From assembly GCA_023653785.1 (NCBI GenBank), contig JAMKCH010002880.1, positions 1 to 64,000 on the forward strand: DNA of 64,000 nt, written 5' to 3'. This document shows, piece after piece, positions 34,581-45,410 of this stretch. Every line of letters begins with the position of its first letter. Position 1 is the first letter of the stretch. This DNA is from Ophioderma brevispina (taxonomy: Eukaryota; Echinodermata; Ophiuroidea; Amphilepidida; Ophiodermatidae). The notes under the pieces are model-generated. The model worked only from the letters and a program-made list of their open reading frames with translations, did not search any database and was not told where the DNA came from. The position numbers and the translations under genes were made by a program.

Positions 34581-37500
34581 CAGTCAGGGTGGGGCATAAA
34601 TGGAGGGGGAAGTATTTATTTTCAAATCGTGCATGGTTCAAAAGTGATTTCCCCTTTGGTCCAATATGACAAATATACCCGTTAAAAATTTTTCAATGGG
34701 GGTTCTTCTACCCCACCCCCACCCTTATCCTAGTAGGCTATTATAGCGGCTAAATAACCAATTTGCCATATTTTCATTTTTGTATTACAAGGGCAGATAT
34801 GACATGTTTGATGACGTGCGCCTATTCCATGTTAAGCATTTTACAAACCTCAAGTGGGTCATTTCAAATTAAATATTTACTCATTTATTCAAAAACATTT
34901 GCAATTTGTCACCCCTTTATAGCCAAAACTGGCCATTTTGAACATAAAATGCATATGAGAGACAATGTTGTGTTTAAAAGCGCTTTTAATCTAACAATTT
35001 AAAGTATGACAAGAGAAAAGTTATTAAGACAGAAATTTCCAATATTTAGGATGACACACACCCTGCACCCCCCATAACACCCATCCCACCCCTACCCATA
35101 ACGTGGAATAACCTGTACACTGGTTTCAATTTTTCAAGACATCCATATATTTTTCCACTTATGATTATATTTACTTTTTATTTCTTTTCCTCGGAAGGTG
35201 TGGGGGCTGAATCTGTTAGCATGGGTGTCTCGGTGGAAATGTGTTTACCTCCCCAAACCCACACCACCCCCAACAAATACATCACTGTGGCAATTACATG
35301 TCGACATCCTATTCGGATCTCTATCATCCATAAAATTAATGAACTTTGCTTTAAATTAAGCAAATGCGTCTTTAGAAAAATAATTCTAAAATCAATATGG
35401 CCACTTGTCCAAAGCATTTATAATTTCTAACTCTATCCCACTAAGTTACATTAGAGTCAGTCCTCTATCTCGTTTTATGTGTGTGTGTTTGTTTTTTGTT
35501 TTGTTTGGTTTCTGATTTTTAAATACTCCTAAAGGAGTGGATTACATTAATTGTTCTCTCATGACAAAACTAAGCCCTGAACTAGTTAAAATTTTAGCAT
35601 TGAAAATTAAGGTAAGCAAACTATTATTTTATGGATTGTAAAACAAAGACCAGTTATACCTACACCCATATAGTTCTATCGTGTAAAATTGTGTCCGATG
35701 GGTTAATATTTTTAATTGACTTCCTATCTTAAATCCCTTGATTAACAACCAATACATGAACCAGATTGAGGATGTACTTCAGGGAGGGATAACGTGGCAT
35801 AAAGATAGCAATCACATCTTTATATTTGGATGACGAGAAAAGCTGTGTCGTGTGCATGGGTCTGGTCGACGAGCAAAAGAATAAATGGCAAGTGGTATCC
35901 AAGTATGGCTACTGAGAGCATTATGTTTGCATAGGAGAGTCCAGGTGGAACATACTTGGCCCTGTTTACTCCTTCAGGTCATGTGTGCAAGCTGTCAATA
36001 CCAATTCATCAAGAATCAGCCTTTGATCCCACATTTGTTGTGCCGATGGAATCAAATTGAATGTCTGCTACAAAGCAGGTGTTATCCGCTACTTGGAAAT
36101 ATTTCTTGGAAAACCTCTCCAGTGGGCGAATTTTGTCTTTTGCATGCAGTGAGTGCTATTTTAGGGCTTAAATTACTCATTATGATGGACCTCACTGGAT
36201 CAATTTCATACAAAGGAATTGGCAACCAACTCAAAGAGCATCTCCTTTCCAAGAGACCTTGTAGATTTTAAGCCAATCCAAAGACCTTACTTCCATCCCC
36301 CCTAAGAAGTGTACAGGATCTATATTTGGGATCAAAAAATCTTATAATGAAATTCTGTATGGCATTGATCCTATCAAACTGTCCATATGATTTGGACGTC
36401 GTATGAGTCTATATGTCTAAATCACCACGTTGGTTTGACAACATGCGAGAATCCTGGTGTTTAGCCATAACCAGAAACCATCACCGAACTTAGAAAATTT
36501 GTAACAATTTAGTCAATTTTATGCCATCATGTGGTTTTGTTATCAAATGTAACCCATGTATCACTGCTGCAAGCCTAGAACGTTAATCATATGTTGAGGA
36601 ATTCTCAAACTTAATGCTTCCAGTAGCCATAGTAATACCGCTTGCCATTTATTTCTTTCTTTTGAGAGTGTGTCTGTCTTGCTTGCCATCCAAATATAAT
36701 CCTGTGATGCTATCTTTCCATTCCACTGTAATCCTCCTTGCAAACCATCCTCCCCCCCTGGTTTTTCTCGGCAACTTGTATCCTTGTCAATTACAAGGGA
36801 TTTATATCTTAATATTTTTTAAGACAGGACATTCAATTAAATAATTACCAGCGTATCACATGTACATGATTTAGCACTATATACTGTATGGTTTGAGCAA
36901 TTGCCCCACGTACTTGGTCTTTGTTTTTGCCATAAAATACTAATTGCTACTTTAACTGCAGGACTTTTGATTTGTCCTCAGATGAAAAAAAATATCCGAC
37001 CTAAGGAGTATTCAGAGAAAGTGAAACACACACCCTCAAGCATATACTACTCTACGTCAACTTTAGTGGGATACATTTATAACTGGGGGGGGGGTGGGCG
37101 GGGTAAGGGGGGGGAGGGGGGCGTGCTTTGTACAAATGATCATATCAATTAAATGATATTTTCTTACAAAAGACACTTTGCTCATTTTAACCAAAGTCAT
37201 TAATTTACCCGATTATAAACAGTAATCTGGTTGTGGGGTGGGGTGGGTTTTATCCCGGGATGTGAAAATTTCCACCAGAGGACCACCCCCTGATACAGAT
37301 CAAACCTCACGGAGCAAGAAATAAAAGTCGGTAGTAGTAAATAATCTAAATTGGGGAACTAATAAGGGTCTTGAAACTTGAAGACAACCAGCTCCAGATA
37401 CGGTACTTCACGTTTTGGGAAGGGGTAGGATGGGGGTTACTGGGGAAGGGTGGCCTTTCATTCCTTACATATTGGGCATTTTCAGTCTTAAATAAAATTT

Positions 37501-37920
37501 AATGTCCTACTTCAATGTGTTAGATTAAAAGTGTGTTATTACGGGCAACATAACTATGACTATTATCAAAATGGGCCAATAAGTGGTCACAAAATCATGT
37601 ATTTGTCAAATGAGTTGTAAAATAGCAATAAATTTATTTTAAATGATCATTGTCAGGTGGATTAAATTGATTATACATGGAATAGGGCACATGTCATAGA
37701 TGTCATATATTCCCATTGTGACAAAAAAAAAAGTGGAAATATGGCAAATTGAGGCTATTTTTTTAGCCTATAAGGACAAAGGGGTGGTGTGGGGTACGAA
37801 GGACCCCATGAAATTTTAAAGGGTATATTGGTTCATGTGGGCCAAGTGGAAAACCTTTTGACCATGCCCGATTTTGAAAATAACCTAATTCCATATTTAA
37901 TGCCCCACCCTATCACAGCC
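34581..37920. mobile_element. Giant inverted repeat, arms about 1.35 kb, spacer about 0.67 kb
   Basis: The left arm (34,581-35,930) and right arm (36,605-37,920) are reverse complements at roughly 70-80 percent by eye along their whole length. Matched pairs, outer to inner, include AGGGTGGGGCAT, TTTTAATCTAACA, ACCCCCATCC-type runs, GGTGGAAAT, AATGACTTTG-type, TATCCCACTAA, AATACTCCT, TATTTTATGG, ATAAATGGCAAG and TATGGCTACTG. The spacer is 35,931-36,604. Short frames in the arms (for example NKWQVVSKYGY on the left and NKWQAVLLWLLEA on the right) are related to each other because the arms are, but match no family I know. It may be a foldback or long-TIR DNA transposon, or two head-to-head copies of one element. 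Confidence 0.8.
37085..37124 (+). repeat. G-run tract (possible G-quadruplex)
   Basis: Several runs of three to ten G separated by one to four bases lie inside the right arm of the giant inverted repeat. The arrangement fits intramolecular quadruplex rules. Confidence 0.5.
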
Positions 37921-38689
37921 CTTGCGAGTTGAGGTCTTAAATAATCTAACATTGTTGCCCCAAGTCTAGTATACATGTCAAATCTTACGTGCCAATTCCA
38001 TGTATCTGCAAGACATTAGTTAATATTTTTTATATTTCTGAAAAGTGGACTATGGGGATCTGTGTTAAACAAACATTGTTAATTACATCAAAATGCAATG
38101 TCAGAATCAATCAACTGAAATTTTTCAACAAATAGCCTTTTCTTGGGAATATCTCGGGAATCATTAAACAAATCAAAACCAAGGTGCTAGGATCATGCAA
38201 TTCACCTTTAAATCGTTTACTTGTATCATTTCTGTACTTTTGAGTCAGAGATTGGTTGAATGCAACATTAAGGACAAACAAAAATCTTCTGCCTGAATTG
38301 ACTGTCACAAGTTTGTTTATATTTTTGATGATTTTAGGGGTTTGTCAACAGCAAAGGATGCCCGTGCCAAACACTAACAAACAGTGACAAGTTCCCATTT
38401 ACTGGATTCGACTTAGCTTGCAAACGTAAAAATAACTCGGGGTTTCCTACTTACATGGGGGAAAATGCAAAGTTACCTTTACTAGTCCGGGAAAAAAAAT
38501 GTAATTTATACTAGATGACGATGTCAATTTTTGTGTCATCTGTAAGAATTGAAGAAGGCAACATAGGGATTACTCTTGTGTATGTCTGTGTGTCTGTGGT
38601 CAAATGTTACCCAAGGGCTCCAAACGATGATGTATATTGGTGGAAAGGAGGGGGAGGGGTGGGGTGACATAGTGGTCGTCTTCGTCTTT

Positions 38690-39170
38690 GTGTGTCCAAA
38701 CATCTCAGACTGTGTTCTCAAAATAGATCCAGCCAGAGATGGGTTACAACGTCTCTGCCGTCTGGCTGCTTCACTGAATTCCGCAAGGTCCCTTGTTTGT
38801 GCATTTTGTCCAGCATTGGGCCAGACCAGGAGATGTTCCATTGTCTGTGGTGCGTTCCACAACCACAGGTAGTGTCTGATCTGTTCAGGTAGCTCCACTT
38901 CTACAAGGAAACCTTAGATCGGCCAGAGTTCTGGTTTCAAATCTGTGAGGCATCGCATTCAGCCCATGAGGAGGTCACTACCAGGTGGGAGATGCTCACG
39001 GGTCATGCCAATATAGATGTTACTTGGTTGATGGCAAGTTCTTTCTTTCCACAAGGCGACTCTCATAGACTCTTTAGAGGCTGTTTCAAGGTGTTGGACT
39101 TTGCTTAAAGAAACTCTCTCTGGATTTGTCCCATTCACAAACTGTGACGACAGACAACACGCACGGGTCC
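38690..39170 (-). pseudogene. LINE remnant: C-terminal cysteine/histidine region
   Basis: On the minus strand the order RSGATxTDQ-like, then YLWLWNAPQTMEHLLVWPN, then NAQTRDLAEFSEAARRQ corresponds to the common LINE tail 'C.CG..QTMEHLL.CP...DLAEFSEAA'. Two cysteines of the motif have become tryptophan or other residues, and stops and frameshifts lie upstream. It is therefore a decayed, 5'-truncated copy. Its clade differs from the LINE at 8,685-9,305 because the C-terminal signature is different. Confidence 0.75.
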
Positions 39171-39499
39171 GGGGACTGCATGTATTTTTTTCTGTATTAA
39201 AATTTTTTTAAACATTTTGACGTATTACTGCTCAGGTGGCTGATTTGATCCCTTTTGATTCACATGTTGTGTCAAAAAACGGTGAGAGCTGCATTTTTTG
39301 TTTTGAATTTGGGTTGTTTATAAGCCTGTCATAGTTCCTACATCGTTGCTAACCTGTTTTGTATTTCTGTCTTGTCTATTTGTCCAGTGCTCTGTGGAAT
39401 TTTGATTTCCATTTTGTTTTGCTGGGGGATATATAGGTGAAGGTGAAATAGGGGGTGGTGTCATGAATATGAGATTGTGTCTTGACGTCTTCCGGAGTC

Positions 39500-39850
39500 A
39501 TTTGTTTAGATTGTGGAAAAATTCAAATGTTTGCTGTTGTGGGCACAGAGATTAACTGGTAACAATCAATTGTCCAGAATGATCCTTGGAGAGTTAGATT
39601 TTCAGGAATGGGTCAAAGGTCATTTAGAAGTTAAATGTTTTTATGCTAGATTTTGGCACAGAGATTGCTGGCATTCCCCAAAGTTGCGCGGGTGATCCTG
39701 GAAGAGTGGGTTATGGGATGTTCAGGAATCGGGATAAGAGTTCAAATGTCCAGTTTTGAAATGTTGAAATGGTTGCTGTTGGTACAAAAATGGCTGGCTG
39801 TCCGGATCCAAGTTTGATCCTTGAAGTTAAGGTGCTTGTTCCGATTTATG
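39500..39850 (+). repeat. Degenerate tandem repeat with GATCCTTG.AGAGT words
   Basis: Three diverged copies of a unit of roughly 110-130 bp are recognisable by GGCACAGAGATT, GATCCTTGGAGAGT or GATCCTGGAAGAGT, and TTCAGGAAT.GG. AGGTCA-type words occur at about 39,614. Confidence 0.55.
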
Positions 39851-39993
39851 TCTAATTGTGTTCTCAGTACTCCTACTTGATATTAATCAGGTCACTTGCA
39901 CAACTTCCATCAAATACCCTAGGAAACAAACTTGTCAGTGTCAATTGTAAGAAGCATAATGTGTATTGCAAATCCTATTTCAATACTGGTGCT

Positions 39994-40568
39994 ACTATTG
40001 ATGGGTAACCATTAAACGGGGTTTTTTTTTGTTTATATCTTGGGAATGAAGTGGATTGAAGGCTCAAATTTCAGGACGACAATGAGAAAAAAAAAATTAT
40101 ACGGCCTTTCATCTGAATACCAAAATTCGTACTACTGGCTACTTCCGGGGTTCTCATGGGGTCCCAAAGGCGATCGGAACAGCAAAAAACCCGAAAAAAA
40201 CATTTAAATAGTTAAATGGGGTTTTTCATATTCAGGAATCATATAGGTCAAAGGTAATCTAGCATCATTAGAAGAACTTTTTTTGACAAAAATTAGAAGT
40301 GTTAGATATTGGGCAACAGAAAGTGATGGGTATCACCAAAATTTGTTCAAAATGATCTGAGAGTGATAGTATATAGGACATTAAAGGTGCGTGTCCCTGC
40401 TTGGGACCCCGGATTTAACCGGAAGTCGTAGCGATTTTGGATATCGATAAAGGCCGTTTTTTTTGCGTCATTCGTCTTCCTGACATTTGAGCCCTCAATC
40501 CATTTCATTCCCAAGCTATAAATAAAAACCGGGCCGCCCTTTTAGTGGTTGACCATCAATAATTAGCA
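39994..40568. mobile_element. Foldback element, family R9
   Basis: The left arm (39,994-40,183) and right arm (40,381-40,568) are reverse complements: ATTGATGGGTAACCA, CTTGGGAATGAAGTGGATTG, GGCTCAAAT.TCAGGA and CTACTTCCGG on the left, with their partners on the right. The right arm starts TTAAAGGTGC. A partial copy of the left arm recurs at 47,240-47,405, ending GGCGATCGGAACA. Confidence 0.75.
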
Positions 40569-41249
40569 CATATTGAATAGCTTTGACTAGGGCCCTTTGC
40601 AACATGCATTAGTCCGTCTACCGATCCAACGCCGCAGTTTGGTTTCCCACGTTAACTTGATGGGTGTATGTGCAAGTGCCAGCTCTCATATCAAGAGAGA
40701 AATCCACAATGACATAGATCGGAACAGCACCTTTAAAGAAAAGAGACCATTGAATTGTCATCTAAAGGTCTTTTGAGGGTATGGTTGACTAATGCTGCTT
40801 AAATGCTTGGGGGGGTATGTGCCGCCTATAAGACCCTCATTTCAGGCCCTTTTCATTTTCCTCCTGACCCCCATTTTAGGGCCATTCATTCCAGAGACTC
40901 TACTTAAAAAAATCATGTCCAAAGTCCAAAGTAAATTCTACTAATTTTCTTTCTTTCTCTTCTTTCTTTCCTTCAAACACCTCAAAAGTAGCTGGAAATT
41001 GATGTAAATCACGCTTATTTTTCTGAAAAGTTCCAGTGCCCCCGGGCGGCCCAGTTTTTGGGCCTAAAATCATCTCCCGGAGCCCTCAATTTTGAAATCT
41101 GGGTGGCGCATAGAACGACCAAAACCATTGGCGTATCGGGCCTGCCCTCTCTGATGGGGCAAATTTCCCAGTCTTGGAAATATTCCCTCTCAGGGGGGGT
41201 CAAAGGCCAATTTTTTTCCCGGTACGAGGGCTAAAAACAGGCTGATTTA

Positions 41250-42230
41250 GTGATTTTTGTTCAATTTTTTTTCCGCCCCTGTTACGCGGACGGGCACTAC
41301 CAACACCCACCCAGGTAAAAAAGATAGATGTTGTTCACCAAAGTTGCCTCAATATTACTCCAGTGTTACCAATATACCAAAGTTTACTACAGTGTATTTT
41401 AACAATCTACATGTATACAATGTAGGAGAGGTATGCCATTCAGAAACTCTAACTGGAAGTTTCTTTTCAATAATTTAATTTGTAAGACCGTGTCGAGGGT
41501 TATGGCTGTTTCCGGCTCTAACTGACACATGATTGCATGCGCGTAGTTTAATTGCTGTCAAAAACATCACTGAAAGAAAACTGCAGTACTTTATTGTAAT
41601 TACTGGATGTTATGCCCCTCATAAAATCACTATTTTCAGATTTCTCACCATTGATTTACAAAAGTGGTTCATGTATAAATAATTACCCTTCATGCTATCT
41701 TTTCCAATGTTCAAGTGCAAGTTTCAATTCTTATGTTTTTTCTTTATGTCCTTTAAAAATGTCCTTAATTTTGGAGATAAGAGTTCTAGCCAAGAGGGAA
41801 GGTCATATGTATCCAAACTTTAGGAAGCAGTTTTTATAGCCAAAATATCTAATTCTCTTGTTGAATTTTGTTAATAATTTTTTATTATTTTGAGATTTTT
41901 ATTGAAAAATACCAACACTTTAAAATAGAAACAATCAAATTACAAAATCTAACGAGAGATTTTCTAAATTCTTCTTTCATCCAGGACACCTTAAATTGGG
42001 TCATTCCATGCCAAAACACCAAGGTGTTGAACCCACAAAACCTCGCAGATTTTGTTGGTCCCTCCCGCCGAACTTTTGTTGCTGAGGGGGACTATAGAAA
42101 TGGTAAGCCGTCCGTGGTTGTGTGCCGCCCTCGCGGTAATCTTTGGAACTAACAAGTGTGGAAGTCTCTTTGCACATATCTCTAGTAGGCGTGGGTTGAT
42201 ACAAAGTGGGTCCATGTGACATTGTCAGAA
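41250..42230. other. Intergenic DNA, no gene recognised
   Basis: The phrase CATGCCAAAACACCAAGGTG (42,008-42,027) recurs as its reverse complement near 45,692-45,711, flanking the tandem array at a distance. Nothing else was recognised. Confidence 0.4.
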
Positions 42231-42239
42231 GTTAAATTG

Positions 42240-44455
42240 TGTTCAAAATAGTGTCAAAATATGGGCAAAAATAGGGCTAAAAAATCGCTATAATAAACGT
42301 TGTACACACGATATCTTTTGATTGGACAAGTATTGGTGTCCGTCTTCGCACCATAGAGTGTCACTCAAGTAGGGGGCGGATGAGTTCGGAGGGAGGGTCA
42401 TGTGCTTGTTCAAAGGTCAAATGGGGTTCAAAAATAGCGCAAAGGGAGTTAAAAATTGCTATAACCTTATCTGTTTGTGTTAGGATGATGAACTTGGTGG
42501 GTGTGGTCACCATATTCAGTGCCAACAATTTGAAGGTCATTTTCAGGTCATGCGAGTTCCATCAAGGTCAAATCACTTAACATTTGGTAGGAGGATGAAA
42601 AGTGGTGGGGGTGTGGTCAACACAATGCCACAATTTTGAAGGTCATTTCAAAGTCACCCGAGGTCATCCAATGTCATCACTTAATAACATTTGGTAGGAG
42701 GATGAAAATTGTGGGGTGTGGTCAACATTCCAGTGCCAAAACGTTTTTGAAGGCATTTCAAGGTCATCCGAGGTCATCCAAGGTCAAATCACGTAACAGG
42801 TGGTAGGAGAATGAAAATTTAGTGGGTGTGTGGTCAACTTCAGTGCCGAAAATTTTAAGGTCATTTCAAGGTTCATCCAAGGTCAAATCACATAACAACG
42901 TGTGGTAGGAGGATAAAATTGGTGGGTGTGGTCACATTCAGTGCCAAAAGTTTTGAAGGTCATTTCAAGGTCATCCGAGGTCATCCAAGGTCAAATCACT
43001 TACATGTTGTAGGAGGATGAAAATTGGTGGGTGTGGAATGTTTGTGTGTGTTTTAAAAATTTTTAAGGTCATTCCGAGGTCATCCAAGTCTCCAATGGGC
43101 AAATCATTAACATGTGGAGGAGGATTACAACTTGGTCGGTGTGGTCAACATTCAGTGCCAAAAATTTTGAAGGTCATTTCAAGGTCAGCCGGGGGTCGGG
43201 AATGTCAGGTCAAATCACTAAACATGGGTAGGAGGATGAAAATTGGGTGGTTGTGGTCAACATCATCAAAAAAAGCCACAAAAAATTATATATAAACAGG
43301 TCAGTTTAAGGGCATGCGAGGTCATCCAAGGTCAAATCACTAAACATGTGGTAGGAGGATGAAAATTGGTGGGTGTGGTTCACATCCAATGCCAAAATAT
43401 TTGAAGGGTCATTCAGGTCATCCGAGGTCATCCAAGGTCAATCCACTTAACAGTGGTAGGAGGATGAAAATTGGTGGGGGTGGTCGACAGTTCAGTGCCG
43501 AAAATTTTTGAAAGGTCATTTCAAGGTCATCCGAGGTCATCCAAGGTCAAATCACTTAACATGTGGTAGGGAGGATGAAAAGTGGTGGGTGTGGTCAACA
43601 TTCAGTGCCAAAAGTTTTGAAGGTCAGTGCAAGGTCATCCGAGGTCATCAAGGTCAATCACTTAACATGTGGTAGGAGGATGAAATGGTGGGTTGGTCCC
43701 ATTCTGTGCAAAAAGTTGAAGGTCATTTCAAGGTCATCCAAGGGCAAACTCCCCTTAACATGTGGTAGAAGGAATAAAATTGGTGGGTGTGTCACATTCA
43801 GTGCCAAAAATTTTGAAGGTCATTTCAAGGTAGGTCAGCCGGGGTCATTCCAAGGATCATCACTCAACATGTGGTATGAGGATGAAATTTGGGTGGCTGT
43901 GGTCAACTTCAGTGCCAAAAATTTTGAAGGTCATTTCAAGGTCATCCGAGGTATCCCGGTCATAATCACTTAACATGTGGTAGGAGGATGAAAATTGGTG
44001 GGTGTGGTCAACATGCAGTGCCAAAAGTTTTGATGGGTCCTGTTTTCAAGGTCATGGGGGTCATTTAATGTCGATCACTAATCATGTGGTAGTAGGATGA
44101 AACTGGGTGGTGTGGTTCAACATTCAGTGTTGAACTTTGGAAGGTCATTTCAAGGTCAATGGGGGCATCCAGGTAAAATCATTTAACATATGGTAGGAGG
44201 CTGAAACTCGGTGGGTGGGGTCCACAATCATTGCCAAAATTTTGGTTAGCCCTTTTCAAGGTCATTCAAGGTCAAATCTTTGCACATAATTGTATTGGCC
44301 TGAATCCTAGTGAATGTGGTCAACATTCAATGCAAAATTTTTGAAGGTCTGTTTTTGGGTCATTCAGGTCAATCACTAATCATGTGGTAGGATGATGACA
44401 CTTGGTGGTGTGGTCCAACCAGTTCAGTGTGCCAAAACATTTTGAAGGTCCATGT
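42240..44455 (+). repeat. Tandem array, about 19 units of about 105 bp, rich in AGGTCA
   Basis: The unit order is GTGGTAGGAGGATGAAAATT, GGTGGGTGTGGTCAACATTC, AGTGCCAAAA.TTTTGA, then four AGGTCA hexamers in the same direction, then AATCACTTAACAT. I count about 19 units from 42,479 to 44,455, with a more diverged lead-in from 42,240. The hexamers are spaced by TTTCA, TCCG and TCCA. Indels and substitutions are frequent towards the right end. The plus-strand frames at 43,017-43,295 and 43,563-43,973 are repeat-encoded and not genes. Confidence 0.92.
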
Positions 44456-44573
44456 CAATGGAAGAAACACAGTCGTTCAAGAACCCCTTATTTCCATTTT
44501 TCCATCACAATCTTCCCTGAGATCTTAATTGTTGCTTCTTTTTCTTAGCTACTGCACTGGGGGGGGGGACCTT

Positions 44574-44597
44574 TTGTTTTTTTTTTTTTTTTTTTTA
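44574..44597 (+). repeat. Poly-T tract after a G-run
   Basis: GGGGGGGGG, then a T run of about 20 at 44,577-44,597. It may be the tail of a retroelement or simply a microsatellite. Confidence 0.5.
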
Positions 44598-44870
44598 AAA
44601 TTGAAAAGGAAAAATTAAATTCCATTCCCTTTTCGAAGTTAAAGGCTTTCACAGTTTTACGACTCGGCCTGAAAGTGAGCTTTTTCTTTCAGAATGAAGA
44701 CCATGTTTTAATGTAGCATCTGCATCTTTTTGTGGCCTATTTTCTCGGTAATTAGCATGTGAAAAATCTTAAATTTTTCTTGTGACTACTAATTAACAAG
44801 TAAAAATAAGCCCTTACATAATTGCCACTCTGGCAAAATGGACTAAAATTGGACCACGCATAGAGGGCGC

Positions 44871-45410
44871 TAACTTCACGCGTACACCTGGTAATGAAGG
44901 TCTAGCTGAATTGAACAAATATTAGCATACACATAACAATCTTGTGAATTCGTTTGTGTTTGTATTTTTGATGTTTTGTCTTCAGTGAAAAACAGAATTG
45001 AAGCAAAGTGTTTGGCCCTTTTTGGTTTTAAAAAGTTTCAGACATTCAGAAACCTTTACTTTGAAAAATTGCAACATTTGACTAAGTACTAGGAAAATTT
45101 TGAACTGGGGCACCAAAATCCATGTAGGAATTGGTTGGGACTGTTTTGGGATGTATTGAATCACCATCTAAAGTGGTCGTATGATGAAAAAAAAAAATCC
45201 CAAATACTTTTGTCAATTTGGCAATTTTATAGTGAAAGGTTTCTGAATTTAGCAACTTTTTATAAACCAAACTGAGCATATTTTGCTTGCTATGTTATCG
45301 CACATTTTTCACTGAAACATAAAAAAAACAAATTCACAATGATTGTTCTAGTGTAGTATGCTAATATTTTTCAAATGCTAGAACTTCTATCAGGTGTACG
45401 CGTTTATTAG
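44871..45410. mobile_element. Foldback element, arms about 250 bp
   Basis: The left arm starts near CGCGTACACCTGG and the right arm ends near CCAGGTGTACGCG-like sequence (45,391-45,402). Matched words inward are AATATTAGCATAC, TTGTGAATT.GTTT, TTCAGTGAAAAA, AAAAGTTTC..A and ATTCAGAAACCTTT. There is no coding capacity. Confidence 0.75.

Larger units (their letters stand above)
34559..38211. mobile_element. TTAA element of family R3 (copy 3) split by a 3.3-kb insertion
   Basis: The left fragment is TTAAGGGGCATTTTGTAATC (34,559-34,580). The right fragment, about 37,960-38,211, contains ATCTTACGTGCCAATTCC, GGAATATCTCGGGAATCATT and ends GATCATGCAATTCACCTTTAA. Together they match intact R3 elements at 21,052 and 55,552. 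The giant inverted repeat fills the gap. Confidence 0.65.

Noticed and set aside
35885..36271. 128-codon plus-strand frame as a transposase
   Set aside because: I could not find a catalytic motif or known domain in any frame. The neighbouring frame has a weak C..C pattern but several stops. It is kept only as part of the inverted repeat description.
43017..43973. Two plus-strand open frames with repeated SRSSK/GRRMK-like peptides
   Set aside because: They are translations of the 105-bp tandem array, and their repeats follow the DNA unit. No independent coding signal is present.
42240..44455. CRISPR-like array
   Set aside because: The units have no constant short repeat with unique spacers, the whole 105-bp unit repeats, and the sequence is eukaryotic.
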